Part shown: positions 16,011 to 24,557 of the stretch, piece by piece | Position numbering within the stretch: position 1 is the first letter of the stretch | How the letters are laid out: every line of letters begins with the position of its first letter | DNA from: Oligoflexia bacterium | Lineage (GTDB): Bacteria > Bdellovibrionota > UBA1018 | Direction of reading: 5' to 3' | Assembly (NCBI GenBank): GCA_014378465.1 | Contig: JACMNQ010000052.1 | Coordinates: 35,981-99,980, forward strand | DNA: 64,000 bases | The notes under the pieces: model-generated | What the model was told of the DNA's origin: nothing | What the model saw: the letters and a program-made list of their open reading frames with translations, nothing else | Databases searched by the model: none | Made by a program: the position numbers and the translations under genes

Positions 16011-17228
16011 TCATCTTCGATTGGTGCTGGCGCTGAGGACCCAGTCTGAACTGAAGATCTTTTCATAATGATTGAAAATTTCTGGACTCGTCAGAACGAT
16101 TGCCGCCTCACGATTGTTCAGGATCGAGTTATAATCCCAATTGATGGAGCTGACCAGAGTCAGACGCCCATCAATCAAGGCACCCTTGTTATGAATGTAA
16201 TCCACTCCCATGGCTTTCACATTCGCGATTCTGGCAGTCAGGTTCGGTTTGCCATTCCGCTGGGCGAGCTGATTGAGTAGGTCCACACAGATTCGGTTCC
16301 TGGGTCTGGCGGGTTTTCCAGGTTTGTCAAACGTGTGGTCATCATTCAGAAGCACCCGAATCTGGACTCCACGTTTTGCGGCGGAGACCAGCGCATCCAC
16401 CAGCGGTGAGCGATCAGCACCGTTCCACGCCGAATCAAAGGTCATCTGCTGCAGATCAATGGAGACCCCCGCGTGCGTGATCAGACTCAGCAGGCCACTC
16501 AGGCTCGACTCGGGCGAGAGAATGGTCTCCACCTTCGAGGCATGGAGCACCGGAAAGGCATTCAGGCCGGGTCCCGCTAAGTTCGCCGAAACGGCCCCGT
16601 TCCGAGCACGTGATGGAGATTGCACAGTCAGATCCCTCACATCCCCCTGAGTCAGGTCACTGTCTTCCAGAAAAAGCTGATGAAAGTCTGAGGCGAGGGC
16701 CGGGTCCGAGACCAGAACTTCCCAGCCTCGGTTCCCGATGGAACCTGGTTCGGGATTGCCCGTAGGTGAATAATTTTCAGAGCCGATCAGAAGGGCCGCG
16801 CCATCAATGACCGCATACTTGGCGTGATCAAATCGAAACCGGCGCCCGCTTCTTCCCGGAAGCTGAATCATTTCATAAAGGTGATTGGATGATGCGGACT
16901 GAGTTCTCATGGCTGCAACCAGCTGCTTCTGAATCTCGCGGGCCGCCGACGAAAGTCCGCTCACGGGGGCACCTTCTTCGAGAATCTCCACTTTGACACC
17001 TGAATGGATGCGTTCGATCAGTGCGTCGGCCACTTTCTGAGAAGTCAGGTCATAAATATTGAGGAAGATCGAAGACCGGGCACTTTTCAAAGTCTCGACG
17101 GTCAGGGCCAGATCATTCCCCGGAGCTTCACTGACTCTGACGTCGGAGCAGATCGCCGAAGTTGAAAGAAGAGCGAGTGAGAACCACGCCAGAATCAAAA
17201 CGGAAGCTGCAGAAGTTGACTTGAACAT
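16011..17228 (-). CDS. Exported phospholipase-D-like protein
   Basis: 405 residues with an N-terminal Sec signal (SAASVLILAWFSLALLSTSA). Two HKD-type motifs mark the two halves of a PLD fold: HAKYAVIDGAALLIGSENYS (about residue 155) and HNKGALIDGRLTLVSSINWD (about 345), each with the downstream Asp and Gly/Ser features. Such enzymes cleave phosphodiesters (lipids, nucleic acid or other). Export points to the periplasm or outside. Leads a likely operon with the ABC ATPase and permease, so the transporter may handle the same envelope substrate (inference). Confidence 0.9.
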   Translation of the reverse strand: MFKSTSAASVLILAWFSLALLSTSAICSDVRVSEAPGNDLALTVETLKSARSSIFLNIYDLTSQKVADALIERIHSGVKVEILEEGAPVSGLSSAAREIQKQLVAAMRTQSASSNHLYEMIQLPGRSGRRFRFDHAKYAVIDGAALLIGSENYSPTGNPEPGSIGNRGWEVLVSDPALASDFHQLFLEDSDLTQGDVRDLTVQSPSRARNGAVSANLAGPGLNAFPVLHASKVETILSPESSLSGLLSLITHAGVSIDLQQMTFDSAWNGADRSPLVDALVSAAKRGVQIRVLLNDDHTFDKPGKPARPRNRICVDLLNQLAQRNGKPNLTARIANVKAMGVDYIHNKGALIDGRLTLVSSINWDYNSILNNREAAIVLTSPEIFNHYEKIFSSDWVLSASTNRR

Positions 17229-17417
17229 GATTTTTCTTCCCCCGAAGAGTCATCGAGAACTTCCTAAAAAGTGTGCACTTTGCAATACCTGATTATCCTC
17301 AGGGCAGCACGTTGATAAATCTAGGAATTTCCACAGGAATTCATTTTTTAAATAACGCATTTAGCCAGTCACCCAGATCGATTTGCGCCCGCACCTGATC
17401 GGTGCCATAAGAGGAGC

Positions 17418-17864
17418 ATGAAAATATTCTCAGCTCTGGTTCTGTCCCTGATGATTTCCGGCACCTCGGCTTTCGCTGATGAAGGAACGATCCATGTCAG
17501 CTTCAACCACCTCCGGAATGAACGCGGACAGATCCTCGTGAGCCTCTACGATTCGGCAGAAGGGTTTCCGAACGAAGCCCGCGCGGCTCTGAGAACCGCA
17601 GTGGTCCCGCTCGATTCAGGTCATCCCGAGATCACCTTCGAGAACCTGCCGTTCGGGGACTATGCGATCGCCGTGGTTCATGATGAGAACAAGAACGGTA
17701 AACTCGACCTGGCGGCACTCGGCTGGCCCAAGGAAGGCTACGGCGCATCTGAAAATCCCGCCATGTCCCGAAGAAGCCCCCGTTTTGACGAAGCCCAGTT
17801 CACTGTCGAAGCGGCAATGACGGAGCTTGAAATCCAGCTTCAGTACTTTCACCTCTTCAATTGA
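17418..17864 (+). CDS. Exported DUF2141 protein
   Basis: 148 residues. Signal peptide MKIFSALVLSLMISGTSAFA, then a compact beta-rich domain with GQILVSLYDSAEGFP, ITFENLPFGDYAIAVVHDEN and KNGKLDLAALGWPKEGYGAS. These are hallmarks of DUF2141, a periplasmic transthyretin-like fold whose DENKNGKLD segment could bind calcium. No function is established for the family. Its stop overlaps the next ATG by one base (TGATGG), so the two are coupled. Confidence 0.85.
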   Translation: MKIFSALVLSLMISGTSAFADEGTIHVSFNHLRNERGQILVSLYDSAEGFPNEARAALRTAVVPLDSGHPEITFENLPFGDYAIAVVHDENKNGKLDLAALGWPKEGYGASENPAMSRRSPRFDEAQFTVEAAMTELEIQLQYFHLFN

Positions 17865-18235
17865 TGGCCACTCAGGAGATCGCAGTCAAAATCCGCAGTC
17901 AGACGGACGAAGTCTCCATAGGGAGCGTTCAGCTGGAGATCTGGGATCAGAAGGAAAGAATGAGACGCGCCCTGAAGCTGCTGGCTCTGCTCTGGGGAAT
18001 CGGAATTTTCTGCGTGATCCTTCCACTGGTTCACTTCTTCCTGGTTCCAAGCTTTCTGATTGCAGGCCCCATTGCCGCGTCGATCGTCTATGCGAAAGAC
18101 CGGATGATTCTCGGTGGAAAAGGTCTCTGCCCTCACTGCAAACAGGATCTGCCCATCGCCAAGACCCAGGACCAGTGGCCGATCTCCGACTTATGCACAG
18201 TATGTCAAAGCGCGCTTTCTATAGAGAAAGTGTAA
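17864..18235 (+). CDS. Small membrane protein with cytoplasmic zinc-ribbon-like tail
   Basis: 123 residues from ATG at 17864, chosen because it overlaps the preceding stop (TGATG); a TTG one codon earlier also exists. Two hydrophobic helices (LKLLALLWGIGIFCVILPL and FLVPSFLIAGPIAASIVY) are followed by two CxxC pairs (LCPHCKQDL, LCTVCQSAL), likely a zinc ribbon. No family recognised. It is coupled to the DUF2141 gene and precedes the symporter by 62 bases. Confidence 0.75.
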   Translation: MATQEIAVKIRSQTDEVSIGSVQLEIWDQKERMRRALKLLALLWGIGIFCVILPLVHFFLVPSFLIAGPIAASIVYAKDRMILGGKGLCPHCKQDLPIAKTQDQWPISDLCTVCQSALSIEKV

Positions 18236-18297
18236 AATAGCCTGGCCCCCCGCGCAATCTCCTTGCCTAGGTCGATTCTCTGAACTATCTGGCGTGG

Positions 18298-19956
18298 ATG
18301 CATCTTACCTGGATTGATTACCTGATTATCGCCATCTACTTCGTGTTCGTTCTTGGTATTGGCTACTTCCTCAAAAGGAAGATCAAAAGCAGCAGCGACT
18401 TTTTGATGAGTGGACGTTCCATCCCCCTCTGGATCACGAGCATGGCGTTCGTGTCTGCGAACCTCGGGGCCCAGGAAGTCATCGGGATGTCGGCTTCGGG
18501 CGCGAAGTACGGAATGATGACCAGCCACTTCTACTGGCTCGGCGCCATTCCTGCGATGGTATTTCTCGGAATCTTCATGATGCCTTTCTACTACGGCAGT
18601 AAAGCGAGATCCGTTCCGGAGTATCTGGTGCTCCGCTTCGACGAGAAGACCCGAGGATTGAACGCTCTGTCTTTTGCGGCGATGACCGTGTTCTCTTCCG
18701 GAGTGTCGCTGTATGCTCTTGCTCTTCTCCTCAAGACTCTGCTGGGCTGGAGCTTTGAAACTTCGATCATGCTCTCTGCCGGGATCGTCATGGTCTACAC
18801 CCTGCTCGGCGGCCTCACGAGCGCGATCTACAATGAAGTCCTTCAGTTTTTTCTGATTGTTCTCGGCATCGCACCTCTCGTCTACGTCGGGCTCCATCAC
18901 GTCGGCGGCTGGGAGGGCATGAAAGCTCACCTTGAACCCGTCATGCTCCACACCTGGAAGTACATGGGCAACGCCTCGGACAATCCCATGAACGTCGACC
19001 TCTACAGCATGATGATGGGTCTCGGCTTTGTCCTTTCGTTCGGTTACTGGTGCACGGATTTTCTCGTCGTCCAGCGCGCCATGGTCGCTCCCGACATGGC
19101 CAGTGCCCAGAAGACTCCTCTCATTGCGGCCGTGCCGAAGATGCTCCTGCCTTTCATCGTCATCTTGCCTGGACTCATCGCGGTCGCTCTGACTCGCATG
19201 GGTGGCGACTTCACGTTGCCGCTCAAAATGGATGGCCGCGTTGATTACGACATGACTCTCCCAACGATGCTCTCGCACTTCTATCCAACCGGACTTCTCG
19301 GAGTCGGCCTGACGGCCCTGATGGCGTCTTTCATGTCCGGGATGGCCGGTAACGTCACCGCTTTCAACTCGGTGTGGACCTACGATATCTATCAAGCCTA
19401 CTTCAACAAGAACGCTTCGGATGACCATTACCTGCGCGTCGGCAAGATGACGACCATCATCGGGATCCTGATCTCCGTGGCGACGGCTTATCTTGCCCGC
19501 AGCTTCAACAACATCATGGATCTTCTCCAACTCGTGTTCGGTTTTGTGAATGCTCCGCTTTTCGCCACTTTCCTTCTGGGAATGTTCTGGAAGAGAACGA
19601 CCAGCAACGGCGCCTTTTACGGCCTGCTCAGCGGAACTTTCGGGGCAGCAGTCGTTCATGGAATCACTTCGGCCGAAGGCAAGGGCGGCTGGCTCGTCTC
19701 CACTCCCGTTCACGTGTTTCAGTCCACCATGGCTCAGGCTTTCGGGATCGCGATCGCTTCGTGGACAACCTGCTTCATCGTGACCATCCTCATCAGCTTC
19801 GTCACGAAACCGAAGAAGGACTCAGAAATGGTGGGTTTGGTCTACAGCCTCACTGCACGTCCAAAGGCCGCAAAGATGGCCTGGTACAAGCGTCCAGCAG
19901 CACTTGCCGCACTTGTCCTGATCACGACCTTCATCTTCAACCTGATTTTCTACTGA
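18298..19956 (+). CDS. Sodium/solute symporter, SSS (SGLT-like) family
   Basis: 552 residues, about 14 membrane helices. The N-terminal region (WIDYLIIAIYFVFVLGIGYF, SSDFLMSGRSIPLWIT, FVSANLGAQEVIGMSASGA) is diagnostic of the SSS family. The TM8 segment LMASFMSGMAGNVTAFNSVW is the sodium-site region as in vSGLT. Substrates in this family include sugars, inositol and amino or carboxylic acids; SGLT-like wording reflects overall similarity, not a proven sugar. Cytoplasmic membrane. A 64-residue membrane protein follows after 22 bases and may be co-transcribed. Confidence 0.93.
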   Translation: MHLTWIDYLIIAIYFVFVLGIGYFLKRKIKSSSDFLMSGRSIPLWITSMAFVSANLGAQEVIGMSASGAKYGMMTSHFYWLGAIPAMVFLGIFMMPFYYGSKARSVPEYLVLRFDEKTRGLNALSFAAMTVFSSGVSLYALALLLKTLLGWSFETSIMLSAGIVMVYTLLGGLTSAIYNEVLQFFLIVLGIAPLVYVGLHHVGGWEGMKAHLEPVMLHTWKYMGNASDNPMNVDLYSMMMGLGFVLSFGYWCTDFLVVQRAMVAPDMASAQKTPLIAAVPKMLLPFIVILPGLIAVALTRMGGDFTLPLKMDGRVDYDMTLPTMLSHFYPTGLLGVGLTALMASFMSGMAGNVTAFNSVWTYDIYQAYFNKNASDDHYLRVGKMTTIIGILISVATAYLARSFNNIMDLLQLVFGFVNAPLFATFLLGMFWKRTTSNGAFYGLLSGTFGAAVVHGITSAEGKGGWLVSTPVHVFQSTMAQAFGIAIASWTTCFIVTILISFVTKPKKDSEMVGLVYSLTARPKAAKMAWYKRPAALAALVLITTFIFNLIFY

Positions 19957-19978
19957 ACTCAACAGGAACTAGGCAATT

Positions 19979-20173
19979 ATGGAAAAGCGACTTTCTGATT
20001 TGAGATTTGTGATCGGCCTGTTCTTTTTGATCGTCAGCGTGATTCTGATTCTCAAAGGCATGACGGACGATCCCACGCCACTTCATCTGAACATTTTTTC
20101 AGGCTCCATCATGCTGGTGTTTTCAATCATCATGATCACGCTGCACCTGATGGACAAGCGTTACCGGATTTAA
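19979..20173 (+). CDS. Small two-helix membrane protein
   Basis: 64 residues. Two hydrophobic helices (FVIGLFFLIVSVILILKG and IFSGSIMLVFSIIMITLHL) separated by a short polar loop with Pro residues, and a basic C-terminus (MDKRYRI). It follows the symporter by 22 bases, so it could be an accessory subunit, as several SSS transporters have small partner proteins (inference). No named family recognised. Confidence 0.7.
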   Translation: MEKRLSDLRFVIGLFFLIVSVILILKGMTDDPTPLHLNIFSGSIMLVFSIIMITLHLMDKRYRI

Positions 20174-20229
20174 CACTGATCATCCCAGGCACTTAAACTA
20201 AAACGCGGGCAAAATTGAAAATGGTCAAC

Positions 20230-20911
20230 AGGCAGAAGACACCTTCAATCCATTTCCTGTACTCGCTTCGCGCGCTGGACTCTGTTCTGGATTTCGAATC
20301 GGGCGCTTTATCTTTACGGCACATCACTGCTTTGCAACAGGAGAGAGACTGATCCGGGCTTACTTCGGCGATTCCGGGCTTGAAGTCGGGCTTGACGCCT
20401 CTGCCCCAGATTACGATGAAGCAGACGTCGTCAATCGAGTGAAATCAGATTTAGGATTTTTTTCGATATAAAAAAGTGACTCTGGCCAGTTTCAAGGTTT
20501 CTGGTCTGATTCACCCACGATTAAAGTTTCATGTACACTCATTCCAAACTCAGAATCCATCAGCATTCATGGATTTGGACCAGCCGATGGGAGCGGCACA
20601 TGACGGACGCTAACAGTCCAATCGACGTACTTTCCGGAGACTTGGAAAGATTTCAGACTTCTCAAGAACCCACAGCGGCTGCTACCTTGCGAATTCGTGA
20701 TAGTCCGATTTTCTCAACATCGGGCTTACGTCGGGGTGACTCAGGCGGGCCAGCTTTTTGGCAATGCGCAAATCACTCCGAAACCCAAGCAGGAGCAGTC
20801 ATTCACGTCTTAGAGGACCAGCCTACGGGGCAATCTTTAATGGGAATTGTTACATCCTTTTCAAATGAATCGACCCGTAAGTTCCTTTATAAAATGAAAC
20901 ACCTGATCTGA
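20230..20911 (+). pseudogene. Decayed trypsin-like (S1) serine protease gene
   Basis: One frame holds CSGFRIGRFIFTAHHCF, ending near 20333, matching the CSG...LTAAHC box with the catalytic His, and continues to a stop at about 20470 (GERLIRAYFGDSGLEVGLD and onward). Another frame, open to 20911, holds LRRGDSGGPAF with the catalytic Ser loop and LMGIVTSFS after it. The part between, expected to carry the catalytic Asp, is scrambled by stops, and the N-terminal signal peptide is not intact. No single frame can make the enzyme. Confidence 0.75.
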
Positions 20912-20969
20912 ATGACGTGATTGATTCAAATTGTCGCCCGTGACTTCCTTGCAAAGCGAATCAAAAATT

Positions 20970-21617
20970 TCACGAATAGTAAGGCTGCGTGCCCGTCGAA
21001 TGATCCGTCACATCGACGATTTCAGTGAGCTGAGGAAACTTCGAGAAAATGATTCTCTCCACACCCTGTTTCAGAGTGACTGCTGCCGAACTGCAGCCTT
21101 TGCAGCCGCCACTCATGGTGACGTAAAGCCGGGTACCGCGGATGTCCTCCAGTTTGATGTGACCCCCGTGCGAGGCGACCGATGGATTCACTTCGGCATC
21201 GAGAACCTGCTGAACTTGCCCGCGCAAATCTCCCGCCTGAAGAACTGGACCTTTGAGCTTCTCACGGTATGACGCCGGGATAAGCGATGCTCCTTGCGCG
21301 CGAGCTTCAGAAAACGCCTGACGAATCGCCTGCCCCACCTGTTTACCTAAAATCTGCCACGAGTCGGTCCCTGTCTTTGCAACCGTGATGCTCGTGACGG
21401 AGATCATGACCTGCGAAACCCCAGGGAGAGCGAAGAGTGCCTCCAGGAGAGGCGCTCCTTCCGCTTTCGACTTGTCCGAGCAATTGAAAGTTTCTTCGGA
21501 AACCGGTTCGGTCAGGCTGAAAATGCAGACCTGGGGATCGGAAGTCGGATGAGCCGTGATCTTGAGTTCACCCAGGGAAGCCGGATGAACGGTCGTCGTC
21601 GGATTCATTTCAGACAT
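20970..21617 (-). CDS. Nfu/NifU-type Fe-S cluster carrier
   Basis: 215 residues from ATG at 21615-21617, fixed by a perfect AGGAGG six bases upstream. Residues 12-100 resemble the Nfu N-terminal domain (ISVTSITVAKTGTDSWQIL). Residues 140-200 are the NifU-like domain with GGHIKLEDIRGTRLYVTM and the cluster-binding SGGCKGCSSA (CxxC). The protein should hold a labile 4Fe-4S cluster at a dimer interface and pass it to apoproteins. It overlaps the Mrp gene by eight bases and is read after it, pairing two Fe-S maturation factors. Confidence 0.9.
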   Translation of the reverse strand: MSEMNPTTTVHPASLGELKITAHPTSDPQVCIFSLTEPVSEETFNCSDKSKAEGAPLLEALFALPGVSQVMISVTSITVAKTGTDSWQILGKQVGQAIRQAFSEARAQGASLIPASYREKLKGPVLQAGDLRGQVQQVLDAEVNPSVASHGGHIKLEDIRGTRLYVTMSGGCKGCSSAAVTLKQGVERIIFSKFPQLTEIVDVTDHSTGTQPYYS

Positions 21618-22926
21618 CAAATGCCTCCTGCTGGACTTTCCTGGACTGTGAAGCCAGTTGCTGCAGATTCTTGAAAGGATAGATACCGGTGTTGTGACCG
21701 TCTGAAAATTTCACGGTGACTGCGTATCGACCCACGCGGTCCACGCTCTTCACCTGAATGTCGAGCGGAACACGATTGGGATCCAGGATCCGCTTTCCGG
21801 TATTTTCATCCACACACATCGCGCAACCGCAGTTCACCCGCAGCTGATGAGCCCGGTAAACGCTGGTTTCATCATTCGGCCAACGGAGAAGAACTTCGCC
21901 GCTTGCAGCGAGCGTGATTTCCTCGGGTTCCGTACCGTTCTGGGTCTGTTTGAGAATTTTCATCTGAGCCTGAACCGCGTTTGAAAAAGCAAGAATGGCC
22001 TGAGCGGCAGGGGACTCTGAAGTCTTTGCGAGAACCGGGATGCCTTCATCTCCACTCATCATGATCTCTGGATCCAGTGGGAGCGATCCAAGAAATGGAA
22101 CTCCGAGTTCCTTCGCGAGGCGTGCGCCGCCACCTTCCTTGAAGATCGCGGTCTCGACTCCGCAGTGCTTGCAGGTGAAGCCACTCATGTTCTCCACGAT
22201 TCCAAGAATCGGAACATTGAGCTGCTCAAACATCTTGAGACCTTTTTTCGCGATCCCGAGGGCGACTTCCTGAGGAGTGGTGACGATCACGGCGCCCGAG
22301 AGTGCAGCCTGTTGAGCGATGGTCAACTGCACATCGCCTGTCCCCGGAGGCAGATCAAGAAGGAGGTAATCGAGGGAACCCCACTGCACTCCTGAAATGA
22401 ACTGCTGAATCACTTTCATCGCCATCGGAGCGCGCCACACGACAGGCCCGTCGTGACCCATGAGGAGGCCCATCGACATGAATTTCACGCCATGCTTTTC
22501 GGTCGGAACAAGCTGTCCTTCAGTCGCGTGATTTTCATTCGCATTTGCGCCGAACATTCCAGGCTGACTCGGACCATAGATATCAGCATCCATGATGCCA
22601 ACCGTCGCGCCTGAAAATCTGAGAGCGACCGCAAGATTTGCGGTGACCGTGGATTTGCCCACGCCGCCTTTGCCGCTGGCAATGGCGATGATGTTCTTCA
22701 CTGCAGACAGGCTTTGGGGAGTGGACGGACCCGTGGTCTTCGCCTGGGGAGTGGGTGCGCGAGCCGTGGCAGTTGCGCCGGCCGGTGCGTGGCTGTGCTC
22801 GGGATCGGCAGTGTGACCATCAGAATGCCCTGCACCATGAGAACAGGAAGCTGAGTGGACATGGCCCGAGCCAGTGGAGTGAGACGTGGGAGATTGAGCC
22901 GTTTTCTTGCGATTCCAGAATGCCAT
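21610..22926 (-). CDS. Mrp/NBP35-type Fe-S carrier ATPase fused to DUF971
   Basis: 438 residues. After a His-rich, low-complexity N-terminus (about 12-50, eleven His plus one Cys) comes the Mrp P-loop domain: SGKGGVGKSTVTANLAV (about 84-100), MDADIYGPSQPGMFG, LDYLLLDLPPGTGDV, and the CxxC FTCKHCG that binds a bridging 4Fe-4S cluster. Residues 350-430 are a DUF971 domain (LRWPNDETSVYRAHQLRVNC and VTVKFSDGH). Mrp-DUF971 fusions occur in other bacteria. Cytoplasmic. The nfu gene follows with an eight-base overlap. The His-rich N-terminus could bind metal (inference). Confidence 0.93.
   Translation of the reverse strand: MAFWNRKKTAQSPTSHSTGSGHVHSASCSHGAGHSDGHTADPEHSHAPAGATATARAPTPQAKTTGPSTPQSLSAVKNIIAIASGKGGVGKSTVTANLAVALRFSGATVGIMDADIYGPSQPGMFGANANENHATEGQLVPTEKHGVKFMSMGLLMGHDGPVVWRAPMAMKVIQQFISGVQWGSLDYLLLDLPPGTGDVQLTIAQQAALSGAVIVTTPQEVALGIAKKGLKMFEQLNVPILGIVENMSGFTCKHCGVETAIFKEGGGARLAKELGVPFLGSLPLDPEIMMSGDEGIPVLAKTSESPAAQAILAFSNAVQAQMKILKQTQNGTEPEEITLAASGEVLLRWPNDETSVYRAHQLRVNCGCAMCVDENTGKRILDPNRVPLDIQVKSVDRVGRYAVTVKFSDGHNTGIYPFKNLQQLASQSRKVQQEAFDV
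21624..21629 (-). promoter_or_regulatory. Strong Shine-Dalgarno site that fixes the nfu start
   Basis: AGGAGG on the minus strand inside the last codons of the Mrp gene, six bases before the ATG at 21617. It lets nfu be translated well although it overlaps the upstream gene. Confidence 0.8.
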
Positions 22927-22963
22927 AGCGCGACTCTAATCCAGCCAGGGAAGGGTGTCAAAG

Positions 22964-24400
22964 TCAGTAGTCGGAAAGTACCCCCTCACAACCCCATTTC
23001 GAGTGAGGAAAAAGCCGGTTCAGGATCGACCAGCCCAGTCCCTGGGGCTTTGTGTGGCCGGTGACCGCATTGGCCACGGACCGCTTCGCTTCAAGAGCGG
23101 CTCCCTGGATCCACTGCAGCCCGCTGGCATCAGGGCTCACTTTGAAACCTCGATGCAGGTATCCGGTTCGAATGGAGTCATTGAGCATTTTGGCGAAGTG
23201 GAGACCACCGATGGTTTCCCGGGCGATCAGGCCCTGTTCCATCCACTGTGGGAGAAACTTGTCGAGATTGTAGACGAAACCACCCGCGTAGTGGTTATAA
23301 ACGCTTCGCAAAAGCGCACCGTCAAGTTCAGACTGGTGGTACTCCTTGGCGAAGTCGTTGATGAAGGGAAGTGAGTTTGCTTTGGGAAGCTTCAGCGCCG
23401 CGCGGTATTGAAAATCCACATCAAAGCCGCCGAGATCCCGGAAAATATATTTGCCTGTCGGAAGCCCGTCCTCCCCCAGCTCAAGCAGGCTGTTCTGCGC
23501 ATGGGCTTCCATGCTGAAACCATGATCAATCGTGGTCGAAATCCAGGTTCGGACAAAGGGTTCGATGATGCGAGTGCGGACGAATTCACTTGGACTCTGG
23601 CCGCTTTTGTTGATCATCTCAACGAGAAGAGGTGGACCTTGCGCAGTACCACCGCCATAAAGTGCGAAAAGCGAAACGAAGGATCGTTTTCCTTCGACGA
23701 TGCCTTCTGGAAACTCGCGGATCAGCATTCCGCCTCGATCCATCCCCTGAGGGATGACACCCAGAGTTTCGGGCATCCATTCAAATCCCCGGGGCAGCAG
23801 CTCTCGAGACGCCTGAAAAGTGTTGTGTGTTCCGATGGAACGCGAGATTTCGGAGATGGGGATCGTGCGCACGACCGCACTCACTTCCTTGTTCAGGCTG
23901 ACTTTGGCCATGAAAGGAGTGACGCCTTCTTTCCAGACCAACAGACTCCGTGACGAAGAAGTTGCTGTGGCATGAAAGCTGTCAGCAGGAGTCGCCGACT
24001 TCAGAAATTCGGCATAGAGAGACTCGGATTCCGGGTGCACGAAGAAGCGGACCTGCTCGACCCCGTTGTGATCTCGGAACATGATCTTGCGAATCGATTC
24101 GTTCATCCCATCGCCTTTGAAAGCGTGAGTCAGCGATTCGTCGACCCAGTAGCTGGGAAGATCAAAGACATTCCCATTTTCCGGCGCGTAGAACTGATCC
24201 TGGGTGTTTCCCTTGCCCATGTTGAGCCGATCGGGATCCACTGAAAGAGACATGCGTTTCTGCTCAGTCTCCAGAAAATCGATCAGAGATTTTGGCAGCA
24301 GGGACTTTGGACCAGGTTCCTGGCAGTGCGCCGCCTGAGTGAACAGGCTCGAAACAGCGGCAAAGAGCAGTGGGAGAAACAGATACTTTGATTGAGTCAT
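22964..24400 (-). CDS. Exported IucA/IucC-like protein
   Basis: 478 residues with an N-terminal signal peptide (YLFLPLLFAAVSSLFTQAAHC). The body carries motifs like those of NIS siderophore synthetases: TATSSSRSLLVWKEG (about 145-159; the family has an S.RT nucleotide site), FMAKVSLNKEVSAVVRTI, EAHAQNSLLEL (298-308; E.H.QN in the family) and YIFRDLGGFDVD (RD at 321-322). These motifs suggest the same fold. NIS synthetases are cytoplasmic and use ATP, so an exported version is odd and may have another ligand or be inactive. Minus strand, 37 bases after Mrp. Function unknown. Confidence 0.78.
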   Translation of the reverse strand: MTQSKYLFLPLLFAAVSSLFTQAAHCQEPGPKSLLPKSLIDFLETEQKRMSLSVDPDRLNMGKGNTQDQFYAPENGNVFDLPSYWVDESLTHAFKGDGMNESIRKIMFRDHNGVEQVRFFVHPESESLYAEFLKSATPADSFHATATSSSRSLLVWKEGVTPFMAKVSLNKEVSAVVRTIPISEISRSIGTHNTFQASRELLPRGFEWMPETLGVIPQGMDRGGMLIREFPEGIVEGKRSFVSLFALYGGGTAQGPPLLVEMINKSGQSPSEFVRTRIIEPFVRTWISTTIDHGFSMEAHAQNSLLELGEDGLPTGKYIFRDLGGFDVDFQYRAALKLPKANSLPFINDFAKEYHQSELDGALLRSVYNHYAGGFVYNLDKFLPQWMEQGLIARETIGGLHFAKMLNDSIRTGYLHRGFKVSPDASGLQWIQGAALEAKRSVANAVTGHTKPQGLGWSILNRLFPHSKWGCEGVLSDY

Positions 24401-24557
24401 GAACTATCCCCGTTCTGAGTTATCGGGTTCCAAGCGGGGTTGCTTGAATCTGATGCACCCCCCTTGTGAACTGTCGCATTTCCATCGCAGTTTCAGTCAC
24501 TTGCCAGAAAATCGGCCCGGAACTTGAGTTTGAAACAGATGGGGTCGATAGGGTGAG

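Noticed and set aside
18205..19713. Open frame of 502 codons on the minus strand
   Set aside because: It lies wholly antisense to the SSS symporter, whose family motifs are clear. The translation is rich in His, Asp, Glu and Arg, typical of a shadow frame.
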